From contig OX291550.1 in the NCBI GenBank assembly GCA_946406115.1, forward strand, positions 32,774,722 to 32,838,721: a stretch of 64,000 nucleotides of DNA. Reading direction: 5' to 3'. How positions within the stretch are numbered: position 1 is the first letter of the stretch; each line of letters starts with the position of its first letter. Under the pieces are notes generated by a model. The model had not been told where the DNA came from, searched no databases, and saw nothing but the letters and a program-made list of their open reading frames with translations. The DNA is from Apoda limacodes. Lineage: Eukaryota > Arthropoda > Insecta > Lepidoptera > Limacodidae. Made by a program: the position numbers and the translations under genes. Shown here one piece after another: positions 31,291 to 42,611 of the stretch.

Positions 31291-31850
31291 TCAAAATCTT
31301 TTTATTCAAATGGGTTAACTAAGAACACTTTCGAATCGTCAAGTAAATTAACTACAACTAACTTTACAAACTAATTGCAATACTGTTTTGTTACGTGCGT
31401 CCAATAGGTAATCTTTGTAAAATCACAAACGAAACATAAAATTATAGTGTATCAACTAATAAATACATGTTTTGTATTGAAACATTAAATAAATAAGATT
31501 TACAATGTAAATAGTTTGATTTAAAAAAAACAATCAATATTTATGTAATATTTCAATTGCCTATTGTTTTTCAGATTGCATATTGCACCATGTGATACGT
31601 TAAAAGTTTTCAATTATTCTTAAAATTTATTTGATTAAAAGCAACTCCCGAGAAAAATATATTCATATAACATATAATATTACATAGCAGACGTACATAT
31701 ATATATATAATAAGAATACAAAGAACTTTGCAAGAGCAGACCACCCGTTCACGAGTATGACACATGAATCAGCCATCGCTTCGCTCAACCATGTTTTAGG
31801 GAACGTAACGACCCGACACACACGCCACCACCACAGAGACACTTTGAGAG
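31262..31850 (-). repeat. Repeat X (LINE 3'-end type), antisense copy
   Basis: 'caatcaaaatcaaaatcttt' and 'ttattcaaatgggttaacta' near 31280 are the reverse complement of a typical lepidopteran LINE 3' end. Bases 31725-31848 are the inverse of 53215-53342 ('gtgtcgggtcgttacgttcc' and 'ccatcgcttcgctcaacc' words). Internal AT-rich sequence is diverged. Confidence 0.55.
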
Positions 31851-32721
31851 AGCATGACACACTCAAGCAACTCCAATAAAACTTCGATTGTACTATATTC
31901 ATATAACATATAATATTACACAGCAGCATATATATATATATATATACACATACGTACATATTTACATTTTACAAAAATGCAAATAAATAAATAAATAGGT
32001 ATTCATAACATATTAAGGACAATATAAGATACACATACATTCACATATTCATATATACACATACAGACAAATATTAATACATATATATAAATATACAAAA
32101 GATAGAAAATAAAACTATACGTAAAAGAACTTATAGGTCCTATCTGATTCAATCCTCGTTCGGCAGGGCTCCGAACACGAGCGGTTGCTACACACAAACA
32201 CGCACATATACATAAATGCACCCACATATTCAAACAGACGTTGCACACCTGAAAGTGGCCCAGCCCCTACACAAGAGCCTGGCAACAAATGCACATCATT
32301 TAAACTACCATCACTTCGGAAACTAGCCTAAAGGGAGAAGAAGTGACAAGAAACTCCCGGATGTACACCTGTTACCAATCAGTCATGCAGGAACCAAGCC
32401 ATCAAATACACAATATCTATCCAAACATGTATATACACACATACACGTACGTACTCGTGCGCCACACCCCCACACATCCAAAGCCCCACCAAAACCAGGC
32501 AACCAAAGGCGGATTGCACATGGTGCATCCCCTGGTAGCTCGCCACCAACCACTATAAAGTAAACAACAGAGACATAACATCGTTACTTAGCTTGGTCTT
32601 TAGAGTGCTCCTTTAACATATCAAACCTAAATTATTTAAGTTTGAATAGAAAACCTAACATTAATTTTGTGTGATACTAGGCCATACAATTTTGTCATTC
32701 AAATATTCATCTAATTTTGTC
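31851..32721. other. Intron segment, AT-rich with simple repeats
   Basis: Runs of TA/ATA and 'aaataaataaataaat' plus dispersed 'cacatac' words. The short frames seen here are low complexity, and I see no gene. Confidence 0.45.
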
Positions 32722-33938
32722 ATGGATTGCGAGAATTTTGGAGGCAGATCTGCTTTAGCTCAGATGATCCTGACTGCAGCCGCAGTCACTGAGACAATCC
32801 TTGCTGGTATGGAATGTTAAATTTTTTACACGCGAGTAGCTGCCGGTGTCAAAAATAGACAGTGGTTTAATAGGTCTTGCAGAGAAGCTAAAATTCTTAA
32901 GCAAACTGCATATGAGGCTTGGACCACGGCTCGTAATAATAAGGATCGGAATATTTCTGAGGTAAGACACAAATTAAATGCTGCCTCGAGGTTCAGTAAG
33001 AAAGCCACTGTCAGAGCAAAATTGCAATTCATCGGCAAAATAGGAGGGCGACTAGCGAGCTATTCTTCTGGGAGTCGTGCTTTCTGGTCGCTTGCCAAAG
33101 CTGCCGAAGGAAACTTTTACCAGTCGTCGTTACCCCAACTGCAAAAGACCGATGGTGACTGGACCCATAGCGCTAAAGAGAAAGCCGATCTACTGGGCAG
33201 TCTCTTTGCCTCAAACTCGAATATGAACGATGAAGGCGCTGTACCAGCTATACCGTGGTGCGTTAAGACCATGCCGGAAATCTCCACAACACAGCGGGAG
33301 GTCTGGCGGGCGTTGTTTTCTCTAGACTTTCATAAGTTGAGCGGGCCAGACGGTATACCAGCAGAGGTCCTTAAGGAGTGTGCTTCTGAGATATGTCCTG
33401 TACTCACGCGCTTCTTCGCGCTTTTCTACCACACAAGGCAATTCCGTCTTCATGGAAGACTGCGAATGTGCATCCGGTGCCCAAAAAGGGCCATAGATCA
33501 GATCCATCGAATTACATGCCTATTGCTATTACCTCTCTCCCCTCCAAGGTCATGCGGGTGTGATCAACACACAGCTTCTAAGATAGCTAGAAGAACACGA
33601 CCTGGTCAGTGACCGTCAATATGGCTTTCGCCACGGTCGCCCGACTGGTGACCTTCTGTATCTAACACACCGATGAGCACTAGTCATTGAGTCAGGGGGA
33701 TGCATTGGCAAGTAGCCTGGACATAGCGAAGGCGTTCGATTGGGTCTGGCACTGGGGTCTCCTAACGAAGTTGCCATCTTACGGAGTGCCCGAGGGTTTG
33801 TGCAAATGGATGGCTAGCCTTTTGTCCGGCAGACGCATACGAACCGTAGTTGACGGTAGTTGCTCTGATAGCATGGACATTAATACTGGTGCTGTGCTGT
33901 CTCGTATGTTGTTTCTACTGCATATCAATGACATGATG
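32722..33938 (+). mobile_element. Family A retrotransposon, linker to mid-RT (left of TIR insert)
   Basis: Starts within the region after the endonuclease and carries FIGKIGGRLASYSSGSRAFW, SLAKAAEGNFYQSSLPQLQK, LSGPDGIPAEVL, a frame-shifted YRP box, DIAKAFDWVWHWGLLTKLPS and LLSGRRIRTVVDGSCSDSMD. It stops at LLHINDM at 33938, where a 1.45-kb insert begins, and resumes at 35387. The VPQGS box is damaged here. Several frameshifts make it inactive. Confidence 0.8.
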
Positions 33939-35386
33939 TGTCAGGTCCACACGGGTGTACCTAAATAAATTTCAATTATGTAACAAATTAGTTATAACTT
34001 CGAGGTTTCAAAATATTTAAAACTTGTACATTTGTATGGAATGCTTAGGTCAGGTACAATATTTTTTGTTGCGTTTGATCCTTTTGGGACCTTAGAAATG
34101 ATTAATTAACAGATGGTCGGTTCTGAGATGTTGTTGCTATGGCTTGCGGCATGATGCATCAACGCGCCAAAATTCAAGAGCGAGAAAGACGTACAAGTGC
34201 GTACGAGATAGATGATTCGCGTAAGGGATGGTTTTCGCATGGTTATAAGAATAAGAGATTTACGGGCTTATTGCAAAGGCGATAAGGCCGAATAACACTA
34301 ACGTATGATTGAGAGTTACAGCTTTACTCCGACACAAGGGTGCGCCAGCGTATTGCAGAAGAAATGCGGGAATCGTGGCAGTGAAGATGATACTAAAGGA
34401 AGGCTTACACGTGGGGAAAGAGGAGTAACACGCGAAAGGGGAATTGAACAAGGGAGTGAACTGTGAGAGTGTTACGTGTTAACGTACGGAGACCTTTGTT
34501 CAAAGCTAAGTATAACTGCATAATCAATTTTCAGTAAAACTGTAAATATTCTAGCAAACTAGTTTGAAATGTACTCAATCCTTAATTGTTTCTAATCGAG
34601 TTTCCAATAAAAACGTAGATTTCGAATCTTGAGTAAAGATATATTTAAATTCATTAAATCTTGAACTTATTTGTGTTATAAAAGTAGATATTACTTAGAA
34701 GATCTCTGTTTGGAAATATTGTATGTATTAACCCCGTTTATTTCAGAAACACATTTATTTACTCCAAGCTCGGAGAGCCCATCCTAACCCGTAATTAAAT
34801 TAACGTAAATAACTACTCGACACTTATTGTAATTTTGTGAGAACTTTTGTTTGTTTCTAAGTGTCGTATTTTCAGACTGTAACGTAGTTTGGTCTAGATA
34901 GTCCTTGTGTAAAAAAGGAAAGCGCTTTTCGGAAAGGCCTTTCTGGATTGAGGGTGATTGACCTTTACCATCTTCGGTCAACCATTGGGCAAGTCTTACT
35001 TTCTGATCTCTGAAGACTAAACTTCGTGGAACAGAAATTACGACTTTGGAGACAAGGAAAGGACTATCTACTTTCCCAAAAGGGAGATTTTTCTTTTGCA
35101 GCAGACAACGTCTTTTATGTTTAAAATATATACACTTTACCTCATCAATTCCAGGTCTTTTACGCAAGGACAACCTAACGGAGGGACGAAGGTGGACAAC
35201 ACGCGGCACAGTGGCAGAGCAAAGGTGATATTGGCGAACGCGCTAGGAATCCACAGACTTGTAAAATTTCTACGGCTAAATTCGGTAATGTTTTCCTGTA
35301 CCTATATTAATAAATGTGCACGTACATATCACAAGTCTTTTACTAAGCTATAGGCTAGGGATTTAAGGGGGTAGGGGGACCTCACA
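33939..35386. mobile_element. 1.45-kb insert with short terminal inverted repeats, class unknown
   Basis: The insert starts 'tgtcaggtcc' and ends 'ggacctcaca', whose reverse complement is 'tgtgaggtcc': 9 of 10 bases match. It splits a family A reading frame exactly between the LLHINDM and YADD boxes. At the junctions 'atg' (left) and 'ttg' (right) both correspond to the single 'ttg' of uninterrupted copies, suggesting a 3-bp or similarly short target duplication. The interior has no recognisable transposase; minus-strand frames at 34784-35209 and 34260-34451 show no motif. It is probably a non-autonomous DNA transposon. Confidence 0.6.
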
Positions 35387-36300
35387 TTGACATCAACATC
35401 ATGCATTACTATGCAGATGACAGTACTGGAGACGCTTATTACACGGGTCGTGCAAACATCCCTCATTCCGTTGTGGGTGAAAACCGCGGAGAACTTGTGT
35501 CTCAAATCGAGACCACACTGTCCAAGGTCCCTGACTGGGGACGGATAAACTTGGTCCGATTCAACCCTACAAAGACACAAGTCTGCGCGTTCACCGCTAA
35601 GAAAACCCCATTCACTGTAGTCCCACAATTCCAGAACACTCCCCTCTCCATCTCCAAGAGCATTGGGATCCTTGGCGTTGACAGTTCAGTTTCAAGATCA
35701 TTTGCAAAACAAGGTGAAAAAACTCGGTGTACTCAACAGAGCGAGGCAGTACTTCACGTCGGGGCAGAGGTTGCTGCTTTACAAGGCAAAAGTTCGGCCG
35801 TAGGGGTGCACCCGGATACCAGCTTGGTCCTTTTGACTCGGTTCAACGACGAGCTGCGAGAATTTTCGACGATCCCAAACTCACTAGTCGTATCGAACCC
35901 TTAAGTCGGAGGAGACAATTTGCCTCCCTGTGTGTGTTCTACCGCTTGTACAATGGGTTGTGTTCTGAGGAATTGTTCGAAATGATGCCCACGGCTACTT
36001 TCTACCATCGCACCGCTCGCCATCGGCAGGGATTTCATTTTCACACTCTAGAACCGAAATGGTCGCGTACAGTGCGGTTTCAGAAAAACTTCCTTTCGCG
36101 AACGCTTGGGTTGTGGAATGAGCTCCCTGCCAAGGTTTTCTCTAAGGACTGCAGTATGGGGTTCTTCAAGAAAGAAGTTATTGGATTTTGAAGGGTCGGC
36201 AACGCGCGAGTGATACCCCAGATGTTACAAGCGTCCATAGGCTACGATGACCGCTTACCATCAGGCGGACCGTGTGCTCTTTTGCCACCTTAGTGGTATA
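35387..36300 (+). mobile_element. Family A retrotransposon, late RT and 3' UTR (right of TIR insert)
   Basis: Continues the copy at 32722-33938: YYADDSTGDAYYTGRANIPH, NLVRFNPTKTQVCAFTAKKT, SISKSIGILGVD. After a frame break it reads FYRLYNGLCSEELFEMMPTA, HRQGFHFHTLEPKWSRTVRF and FLSRTLGLWNELPAKVFSKD. It ends in the family 3' UTR ('ccatcaggcggaccgtgtg', 'ttgccaccttagtggtata') with a short A-rich tail at 36300. This defines the 3' terminus of the family. Confidence 0.82.
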
Positions 36301-36312
36301 AAAAGTAACTGA

Positions 36313-36590
36313 AACTTTTTACCAAAAAAGTCACGTGAAAATATTTTTCTCGCTGGTAGAGGTGAAAAGTTGTATGTTGGACGCGTGAGCATAACAATTG
36401 TTATACAAGTGAGTAAAAGCGTTTTTTGGTAAAAGTGCCGACTTTAAATAAACGATTTAAATATAGACTACTAAGCAAAGCGAGGGAATTAAAGGTACGA
36501 GACCGAAAATTAGCTTACGCGTCCAACATACAACTTTTCACCTCTACCAGCGAGAAAAATATTTTCACGTGACTTTTCTGGCAAAAAGTT
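36313..36590. repeat. Fold-back repeat: 74-bp inverted arms, 130-bp spacer
   Basis: Arms 36313-36386 and 36517-36590 are inverse copies with 2 mismatches in 74 by hand alignment. Each contains 'gtcacgtgaaaatatttttc' and 'tcgctggtagaggtgaaaag'. The structure begins a few bases after the tail of the family A copy. The right arm lies inside a small minus-strand ORF. Confidence 0.85.
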
Positions 36591-36668
36591 AAGTTCGGCA
36601 TTGGAGACTTGTTGTTTTAATTCTTCTGGTTTCTTCAGAAAAATATCTTCGTAGCTTGTATCGCTCAT
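36510..36668 (-). pseudogene. 52-aa ORF overlapping the fold-back arm, possible tyrosine-recombinase N-terminus
   Basis: From ATG 36668 the frame reads MSDTSYEDIFLKKPEELKQQ then SNAELNFLPEKSRENIFLAG, ending at TAA 36512-36510. The LPEKSRE(K/N) motif after a short acidic leader resembles the N-terminal part of proteins with a phage-integrase-like (tyrosine recombinase) fold found in insect Crypton-like elements. This is a resemblance from memory, and no catalytic part is present. The last residues differ from what I expect of the family, so it is a fragment. The other arm repeats the same peptide in the opposite direction. Confidence 0.35.
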
Positions 36669-38014
36669 TTTTCAAACAAAAAAGAATTATTAATTAAATA
36701 AACAATCTTATGTGCAAAAAACTAGCTTGCCGCTATTTTACTTTGTTTTTTTTTTAAACAGAGGTTGCATTCGGAATTGAACCTACTACAACCTCTGCCA
36801 TTGCTATAAAAACAACGTATAATATTTTTAAGTTAGCTGTATAAACTTTTAATAATACTAATAATTTATAAAAACTCACTTAAAAACGAAAAAATGCTAT
36901 GTAGTTATATTCTTAATTGAAATGAACAAGGTTAAGTATTTGTCCCGAAATTTGTTTCGAACAGTGAATTATTTTGCCTCACTAGTGAGCAAAATTCGAT
37001 TTTAAAATTCGACACTTAAGAGTATCGGATTCGCAGCGCGCTCCATGCAACAGGATTTTTCTCCTACGATGCATATCAATCCCTCAAAATCAATGTTTTT
37101 TTTTAACAAGACAAGACAAGTAATATCTAGGTCTGTGGTGTTTCAGATTTACGTTAAATTGTGTAGTTCTAAAATTATTAGAGTGCAATAACTTGTAATT
37201 TATGGTCAAAACAGCTGCAACTTCGTGCTATAATTTAATAATTAATAATTGTTTATTTCTCTCACAAGCATTAGGTACAATGAGATGTTTTAACAAGGGC
37301 AAGTAGTAAATGTTATGCTTGAGAGACAATTGGATGCCAAACTAAGCTGGGCTTGTATTATGGAACCAATTGTCTTTCGTCGACAAGATCGCCTGTTCTA
37401 GATTAGGCATTATAGCGGGTAGGTATCATTTAGTTAAGATTTTACAGAATCTTAAGATAAGAGATACATATTAAGTTCGTAATTTGAACTAAGGTAATAT
37501 GAACAATAATAACTTATAATTATACTAAGAAAACAAAGGCAGTTTAACAATGCTTAAATGCTAATAGTTTAAAAGTGCTTATTATACACTATAACAAAAA
37601 CGTTTCCGAAAATTTTAAAGAACCACAGACCTAGATAATATAATTAATTGTCTAAATAAAAAACCTTTACTGTCATTCTTACTAAAGTAAATGAATAAAA
37701 ACAATAATTCGAAACACAAAAATCATTAATCAAATTTGTAAAAAGCGAATTCTGCGTGACGCTAGCTCGCTTGACAAACACGGGGGGCTTGAGACGGGGG
37801 AGGCGAGGCGAGGTAGTAGCAAAATCAGTCGCGAGCCATCCGTGAGCGAATCTTCACTTGTATTGCGTTTGACGTAAGTAGGTAGGTACCTAAGGAAACA
37901 AAATTACGAAAATATCACTGTTGCATGTTTCGTTGCGCAGCAAGTTAAGTAGATTTTTTTGACTTTTAACTACCTACCTTTTTAGCGTTATCTGTATATA
38001 AATAAAAATGAATC
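36669..38014. other. Tuberin intron segment without recognised gene
   Basis: AT-rich, with a fragment of repeat K at about 37325-37385 and a GC-richer patch at 37755-37860 ('gaggcgaggcgaggtag'). I see no coding signal. Confidence 0.45.
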
Positions 38015-38410
38015 GCAAAATTTGTGGCTAAGCGCAAAACTCGAAGGCGGCTGGACCAATTCGGGTAATTTTTTTTGTTGTGTTTGATAGTGTTAGGGCA
38101 AGGTTTTTATGAAAGAAAAAAATGGTCAAGTGCGAGTCGGACTCGCGCACTAAAAAAAACTCGAAGACGGCTGGACCCAATTTGGGTATTTTTTTTTTGT
38201 GTTTGATAGTGTTAGGGCAAGGTTCTTATGAAAGAATAAACGGTCAAGTGCGAGTCGGAGTCGCGCACTAAGAGTAAACCGATTTTAATGAAATTTGGGA
38301 AGTTGTTATGCCCATGTCGGGGAAGGTTTCTGAATTAGTACAACCCTTTCACAATAGGTTGGTGCGGCAGATGTTTTAAAAAAAGAAACACGGTTCGCCG
38401 GGTCAGCTAG
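38015..38410 (+). repeat. Dispersed repeat with internal 120-bp tandem duplication
   Basis: Starts 'aaaatgaatcgcaaaatttg' and 'aagcgcaaaactcga', ends 'cgccgggtcagctagta', a start/end combination common in lepidopteran repeats. Bases 38040-38159 and 38160-38279 are two tandem copies of one 120-bp unit, each with 'ggtcaagtgcgagtcgga'. Confidence 0.65.
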
Positions 38411-38534
38411 TAATACCTTTAAAGAGCATTGCCTAGATCGTGCAAAATAATAGTAGGTAACTGTAATTAAAAGTGTTACCATTTGATTTGCAATTTATTG
38501 AACCTCTATCAAACAGGATCATGAGTAAGTTACA

Positions 38535-38885
38535 CTCATATAATACTAGCTTTTGCCCGCGTTATCGGTGTAGAATTCAACGACAACTCCTCACATATAG
38601 AAAAAAAACCGACTAACCTTGTGTCCTTCTTCGGGACTCAAACTATCTCCATGCCAAATTTGACCGCAGTTCCCCCCGCCCTGAATTAGGTTATCGATGT
38701 AAGATTTTAACGGCAACTCCTATATTATAAAAAAACCGACTCACACATGACGTTTTCAAGTAGCCTATATCCTTTATCGGGATATAAACTATCTCCATGC
38801 TAAATTTCATCTTAACCAGTACAGCTGTTTAAGCGTGAAGAGGAACAAACAGACAGATTTACTTTCGCATTTATAATATTAGTAC
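38535..38885 (+). repeat. RTE-like 3'-tail repeat, long copy
   Basis: Contains 'tttgcccgcgttatcggtg', two related 'aaaaaaccgact' blocks, 'aaactatctccatgctaaat', and ends 'tttaagcgtgaagagg...cgcatttataatattagta'. It matches the tails at 27020-27198. Bases 38886-39091 show nothing. Confidence 0.5.
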
Positions 38886-39091
38886 GGATTTTTATAATGA
38901 ATACATAACTATTTAAAAATTTGCCGTATGATACCTATTTTTCAAAATAATTGTTAACATCTACTGTGAACAATGTGTCACTAAGATTGAAAGTCTAGAA
39001 AGAGATTTCCAATTATTCCTATCCTAAGTAAAAAGAATAGAACAGTAAGAATTTAAATTTTTTTAAACATTAAAAAAATAATTAAATATTA

Positions 39092-39160
39092 AAAATCGGC
39101 AAACAAGCCGACGGTCCGCCTGATGTTAAGCGGTCACCATAGCCTATGGACGCTTGTAAC
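39092..39160 (-). mobile_element. Family A-related 3' UTR fragment
   Basis: 'cggcaaacaagccgacggtc' and 'cgcctgatgttaagcggtca' are the antisense of the family A 3' end, without the ORF. Confidence 0.65.
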
Positions 39161-39371
39161 ATTTCCATAATACAACCTTCTTTTACTCTAATATTGGCCA
39201 GTAAAGAATGTTCTAAATCGTAAATAAATCGTAAAAAGTTGTATTAAAATAGAAATTATATTAGGTTATGTAGGTATTTTCTTATGATTTTCATGTAAAA
39301 ACTGAATTAAAAATAAAATTATTAAAATTCCTATATTATTATTAAAAAATAAATTATTAATGTGGCAAACT

Positions 39372-39908
39372 GCATTGTGTACAGCGCCTTCATCGTTCAT
39401 ATTCGAGTTTGAGGCAAAGAGACTGCCCAGTAAATCGGCTTTCTCTGAAGCACTATGGGCCAAATCACCATCTGTCTACTGCGAAAGACCGATGGTGATT
39501 TTTCCCATAGTACTGGTAACGACGACTGGCAAAAGTTCCTTTCGGCAGCTTTGGCAATCGACCAGAAAGCACGACTCCCAGAAGGATAGCTCGCAAGTTA
39601 CCCACCTATTCTGCCGATGAATTGGAATTTTGCTCTGGCAGTTGCTTTCTTATTCAAGGCAGCATTTAATTTGCGTTTTACCTCTGAAATATTCGGATCC
39701 TTATTATTACGAGCTGCGGTCCAAGCCTCATATGCAGTTAGCTAAGAATTTTAGCTTCTCCGGCAAAAGAACTAGTTCTGCTGTGGGATATTGCTCTAGA
39801 ACTTTGTCAGTCGTCAAACTCAGGTGCGTGAAGAGTCGAGTTACGTCCGTGTCACCGCTATGAGACCTGTATAGGCACGCATAGATACGAGTGTGGCCGC
39901 CGTAATCT
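39372..39908 (-). mobile_element. Family A retrotransposon, antisense copy with internal deletion
   Basis: Minus-strand peptides include AHSASEKADLLGSLFASNSN (39463-39400) and, after a deletion near 39770, DYGGHTRIYACLYRSHSGDT from the endonuclease. It is part of one antisense copy that continues at 40195-40310, 40939-40985 and 44807-45035 but has been broken by insertions and rearranged. Confidence 0.75.
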
Positions 39909-40194
39909 AAACCTGACTCAAAATCTCTATGCAAATCTTGTAAACATAACCTCACTTTACTAAATTTTCTGGTAATTTAATCGTAAATCATTAAAATACT
40001 TAATGTACTGTCACATTCTTTAACTGGTTTCCTAAACACGATACTGATTTAACCTTAAATCTACAAAATTTCAAATTTACAATGACAAATATTATACGTT
40101 ATTTATATGTATAAGTTGCATAGACTAACAAAGCGAAAGACGCGCGTCAAGGTCATTTATGTTTACACGAATTGCAAACAGATTCTAAGTTCGG
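39909..40194 (-). repeat. Repeat M, copy 2, inserted in family A
   Basis: A 286-bp insert falls between 'gccgtaatcta' and 'acgcgcaccc', which are adjacent in uninterrupted copies (62810-62830). Its right part, about 40020-40194, is the inverse of 285-456 near the left end of the window. No ORF. Confidence 0.7.
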
Positions 40195-40310
40195 TTTACG
40201 CGCACCCACAATATCGACAGGTCCCTGTCTTCAAGGCTATGAAGACGGCGACAGCAGATATCCTCCCGGACGAACATGCATACACCAGCACGACTCACAA
40301 AATTGATGTG
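40195..40310 (-). mobile_element. Family A endonuclease fragment
   Basis: 'gcacccacaatatcgacagg' and 'tcctcccggacgaacatgc' continue the antisense endonuclease interrupted by repeat M. Bases 40311-40938 have no recognised gene. Confidence 0.7.
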
Positions 40311-40938
40311 TAGCCCACTGTACATTTTTGTAATTTTCAGAAACAATTTAAAACTAGCAAAAAATTACAGCATTAAATTATCTAGAAATAGTTAACCAAT
40401 AATTTCCGCAATATCAAAACTGTGTAGGTTTTATGTGATTCCTGGTATTGGAATCACAAAAAAAACTGCTTGTATGCCAAAAAGATATCAATTATGAACT
40501 AAAAAAAATCAATTGTCTAGTTTGTGAAAATTAATTCCACCTATCGCATATTTTTGACATATTTCTACTTTACTATTAGGAATAACCCATATAATATCTC
40601 TGTGATTGAATATAACTACTAACCTCTTTCAACATATAATTGGGACAAACCACAAACTTGTGTTCCATTTATAATACACATTTTAAATTAATGCAAGTCG
40701 AAGATAATTTCATTATGCTTCAGCGCGTCTATCGCTCGATATCTTTATCGATTGCGTACAGCCCTATTACGCTTCAGATAAGAGTACCAACACATGGCCA
40801 TTTGTTGTGTTTATAGGCAACTATAGTTGTGTGGGTGTGTACCCTCCCCGCCAGAAACGGTTGAAACGGATTTCATACAGTTGCTAAATCATTTCGCGTC
40901 CATTTCTATAACGTCCTTGAGCTAGACTGATGCGCCGG

Positions 40939-40985
40939 TCCAGGCTACATGCCAATGCCTCCCCCTGACTTGGTGTGTTAGATAC
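40939..40985 (-). mobile_element. Family A RT fragment left of the copia element
   Basis: 'caggctacatgccaatgcct' matches 61428-61447. The final five bases 'gatac' (40981-40985) are the left target duplication of the copia element, and the family A text resumes at 44807 with the second 'gatac'. Confidence 0.75.
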
Positions 40986-41168
40986 TGTAGAAATTAAATA
41001 AAGATACAGATTTTATAATGCAAAATGTTTTCATAATTTCTTCACACAGTACAAATTAAACAGAAGTACCAAAAGGAACCGGACAGCAGAAAATATAGAT
41101 TATATAGAGTCAGTGTGACCACTGGTAACTATCAAGAAAATATGTTACTTCATTGTCTATGTTTAACA
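40986..41168 (-). repeat. Copia 3' LTR (183 bp)
   Basis: Begins 'tgtagaaattaaataaagat' and ends 'ctatgtttaaca' on the plus strand. Paired with 44624-44806. Confidence 0.92.
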
Positions 41169-41179
41169 CCCCCTCTCAA
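41169..41179 (-). other. Copia polypurine tract
   Basis: On the minus strand 'ttgagaggggg' directly abuts the 3' LTR, the expected position of the plus-strand primer. Confidence 0.8.
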
Positions 41180-41256
41180 TGGAATAACATACATTTTGAA
41201 TTAAACTAAAGATATTTACACTTTGAAATCACAACCTTATAAATAGTAGGTACAAA

Positions 41257-41932
41257 TTACATCTCTACATTTAGTATACCACATTTTTCTAAACATCTTG
41301 TAATCAGGGTTCTGCTTAAGGCCTTGGTAAGCATATCAGCTGGTTGCTCACTAGTTTTAACATATTTTAAATAAATTTTATTATTCTTAATTAAATCCTT
41401 AATAAAATGATATCGAATATGTATGTGTTTTAAACGTTTAAAATAGTCTGTACATGCAACAGAACGGATTATCAGAAAACATATTAACAGAACAAACATT
41501 TTGAAATACAAATTCCTGTAATAAATTAATTAACCAGCATCCTTCACTAGCTGCTATACTAATTGCTACATACTCTGATTCGGTAGAGGACAGGCTTACA
41601 GACACTTGTTTCATTGAGCATCAAGAAATTGAACACCCTGAAAACATAAATTAGTAGCCTGTGGTAGATTTTCTATCATTGAGATCACCTCCCCAATCAG
41701 CATCACAATATCCTTCTAAAACTTAACTCTTACAAGAATTGTAAGTTTGTTTATAATCCAAGGTATGTTTAACATATCGCAATACTCTTTTCAATGCAGT
41801 TAACAACACATTACTAGCACATTTCTGATATCTACTGAGTAAAGAAATAGCAAAAAATAAATCAGGCCGAGTGCCTGACACAGCATACATAAGGCATCCA
41901 ATAATTTGTCGACATAGCTTACGATTTACCAA
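41257..41932 (-). pseudogene. Copia RNase H and end of RT
   Basis: The first block (41932-41723) reads LCRQIIGCLMYAVSGTRPDL, LLSRYQKCASNVLLTALKRV and LRYVKHTLDY, the conserved region between RT and RNase H. The last block (41511-41257) contains RLKHIHIRYHFIKDLIKNNK and TSEQPADMLTKALSRTL, the C-terminal signature of copia RNase H (H-I-(D/H)-x-R-(Y/F)-H-F). Frame breaks separate them. Confidence 0.85.
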
Positions 41933-41949
41933 TGTTCAAGTTTTGATTT

Positions 41950-42611
41950 ACATTTATACCTAAATATGAGAAAATATTCTATACTTTTCCTAAATCTTTT
42001 ATTTTAAATTCTTTATTTTATATAATTGTAATAATTATACTAAAAATTAAAAGGTCATCTACATATACTAACACATATAATTTATCTTGATTGTGACATT
42101 TTATAAACAAGCATGAATCACTTTTAGATCCTACAAAGCCTTCTTTTGTTATAACAGAATTAAATTTATCGTTCCAACGCTTTCGAGCATTTTTGAGACG
42201 AAAGAGTGATTTATTTAACTTAACAATATTATTATTATCTGAATAAGCTCCTTCTGGTAAACTAATATATACTTTTTCATTTAATTCCCCATACAAAAAG
42301 GCACCTGTAACATCCATTTGATAAATTTTTAATTTTAACTTGGTTGCAATTAATACAAAAAGTCTAAAAGTTGATAACTTTGCCACAGGAGCATAAATTT
42401 CATTTAAATCTGGATATTCATCTAATTCAAAACCCCTAGCGACTAACCAGGCTTTATACTGTAACATATTATTCACGGTTTTCAATTTAAACACCCATTT
42501 CCTGCTAACTACTTTTTCATTTTCAGGTACACCACAAGTTTTGGTCTCTTTTAATGTTTCCAGCTCTTTATGTATTGCTTCACTCCACTTACTAGCATCT
42601 TTCCGTTTCAA
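41950..42611 (-). pseudogene. Copia reverse transcriptase
   Basis: Contains KWSEAIHKELETLKETKTC, VVSRKWVFKLKTVNN, KAWLVARGFELDEYPDLNEI, YAPVAKLSTFRLFVLIAT, the first catalytic region KIYQMDVTGAFLYGELNEKV, LNKSLFRLKNARKRWNDKFN (normally LYGLKQAPRAW-like, so diverged) and the catalytic LYVLVYVDDLLIF. A frameshift occurs near 42018. Confidence 0.9.

Noticed and set aside
34784..35209. 141-codon minus-strand frame in the TIR insert
   Set aside because: No transposase-like motif; composition like surrounding non-coding DNA. Kept only as part of the insert.
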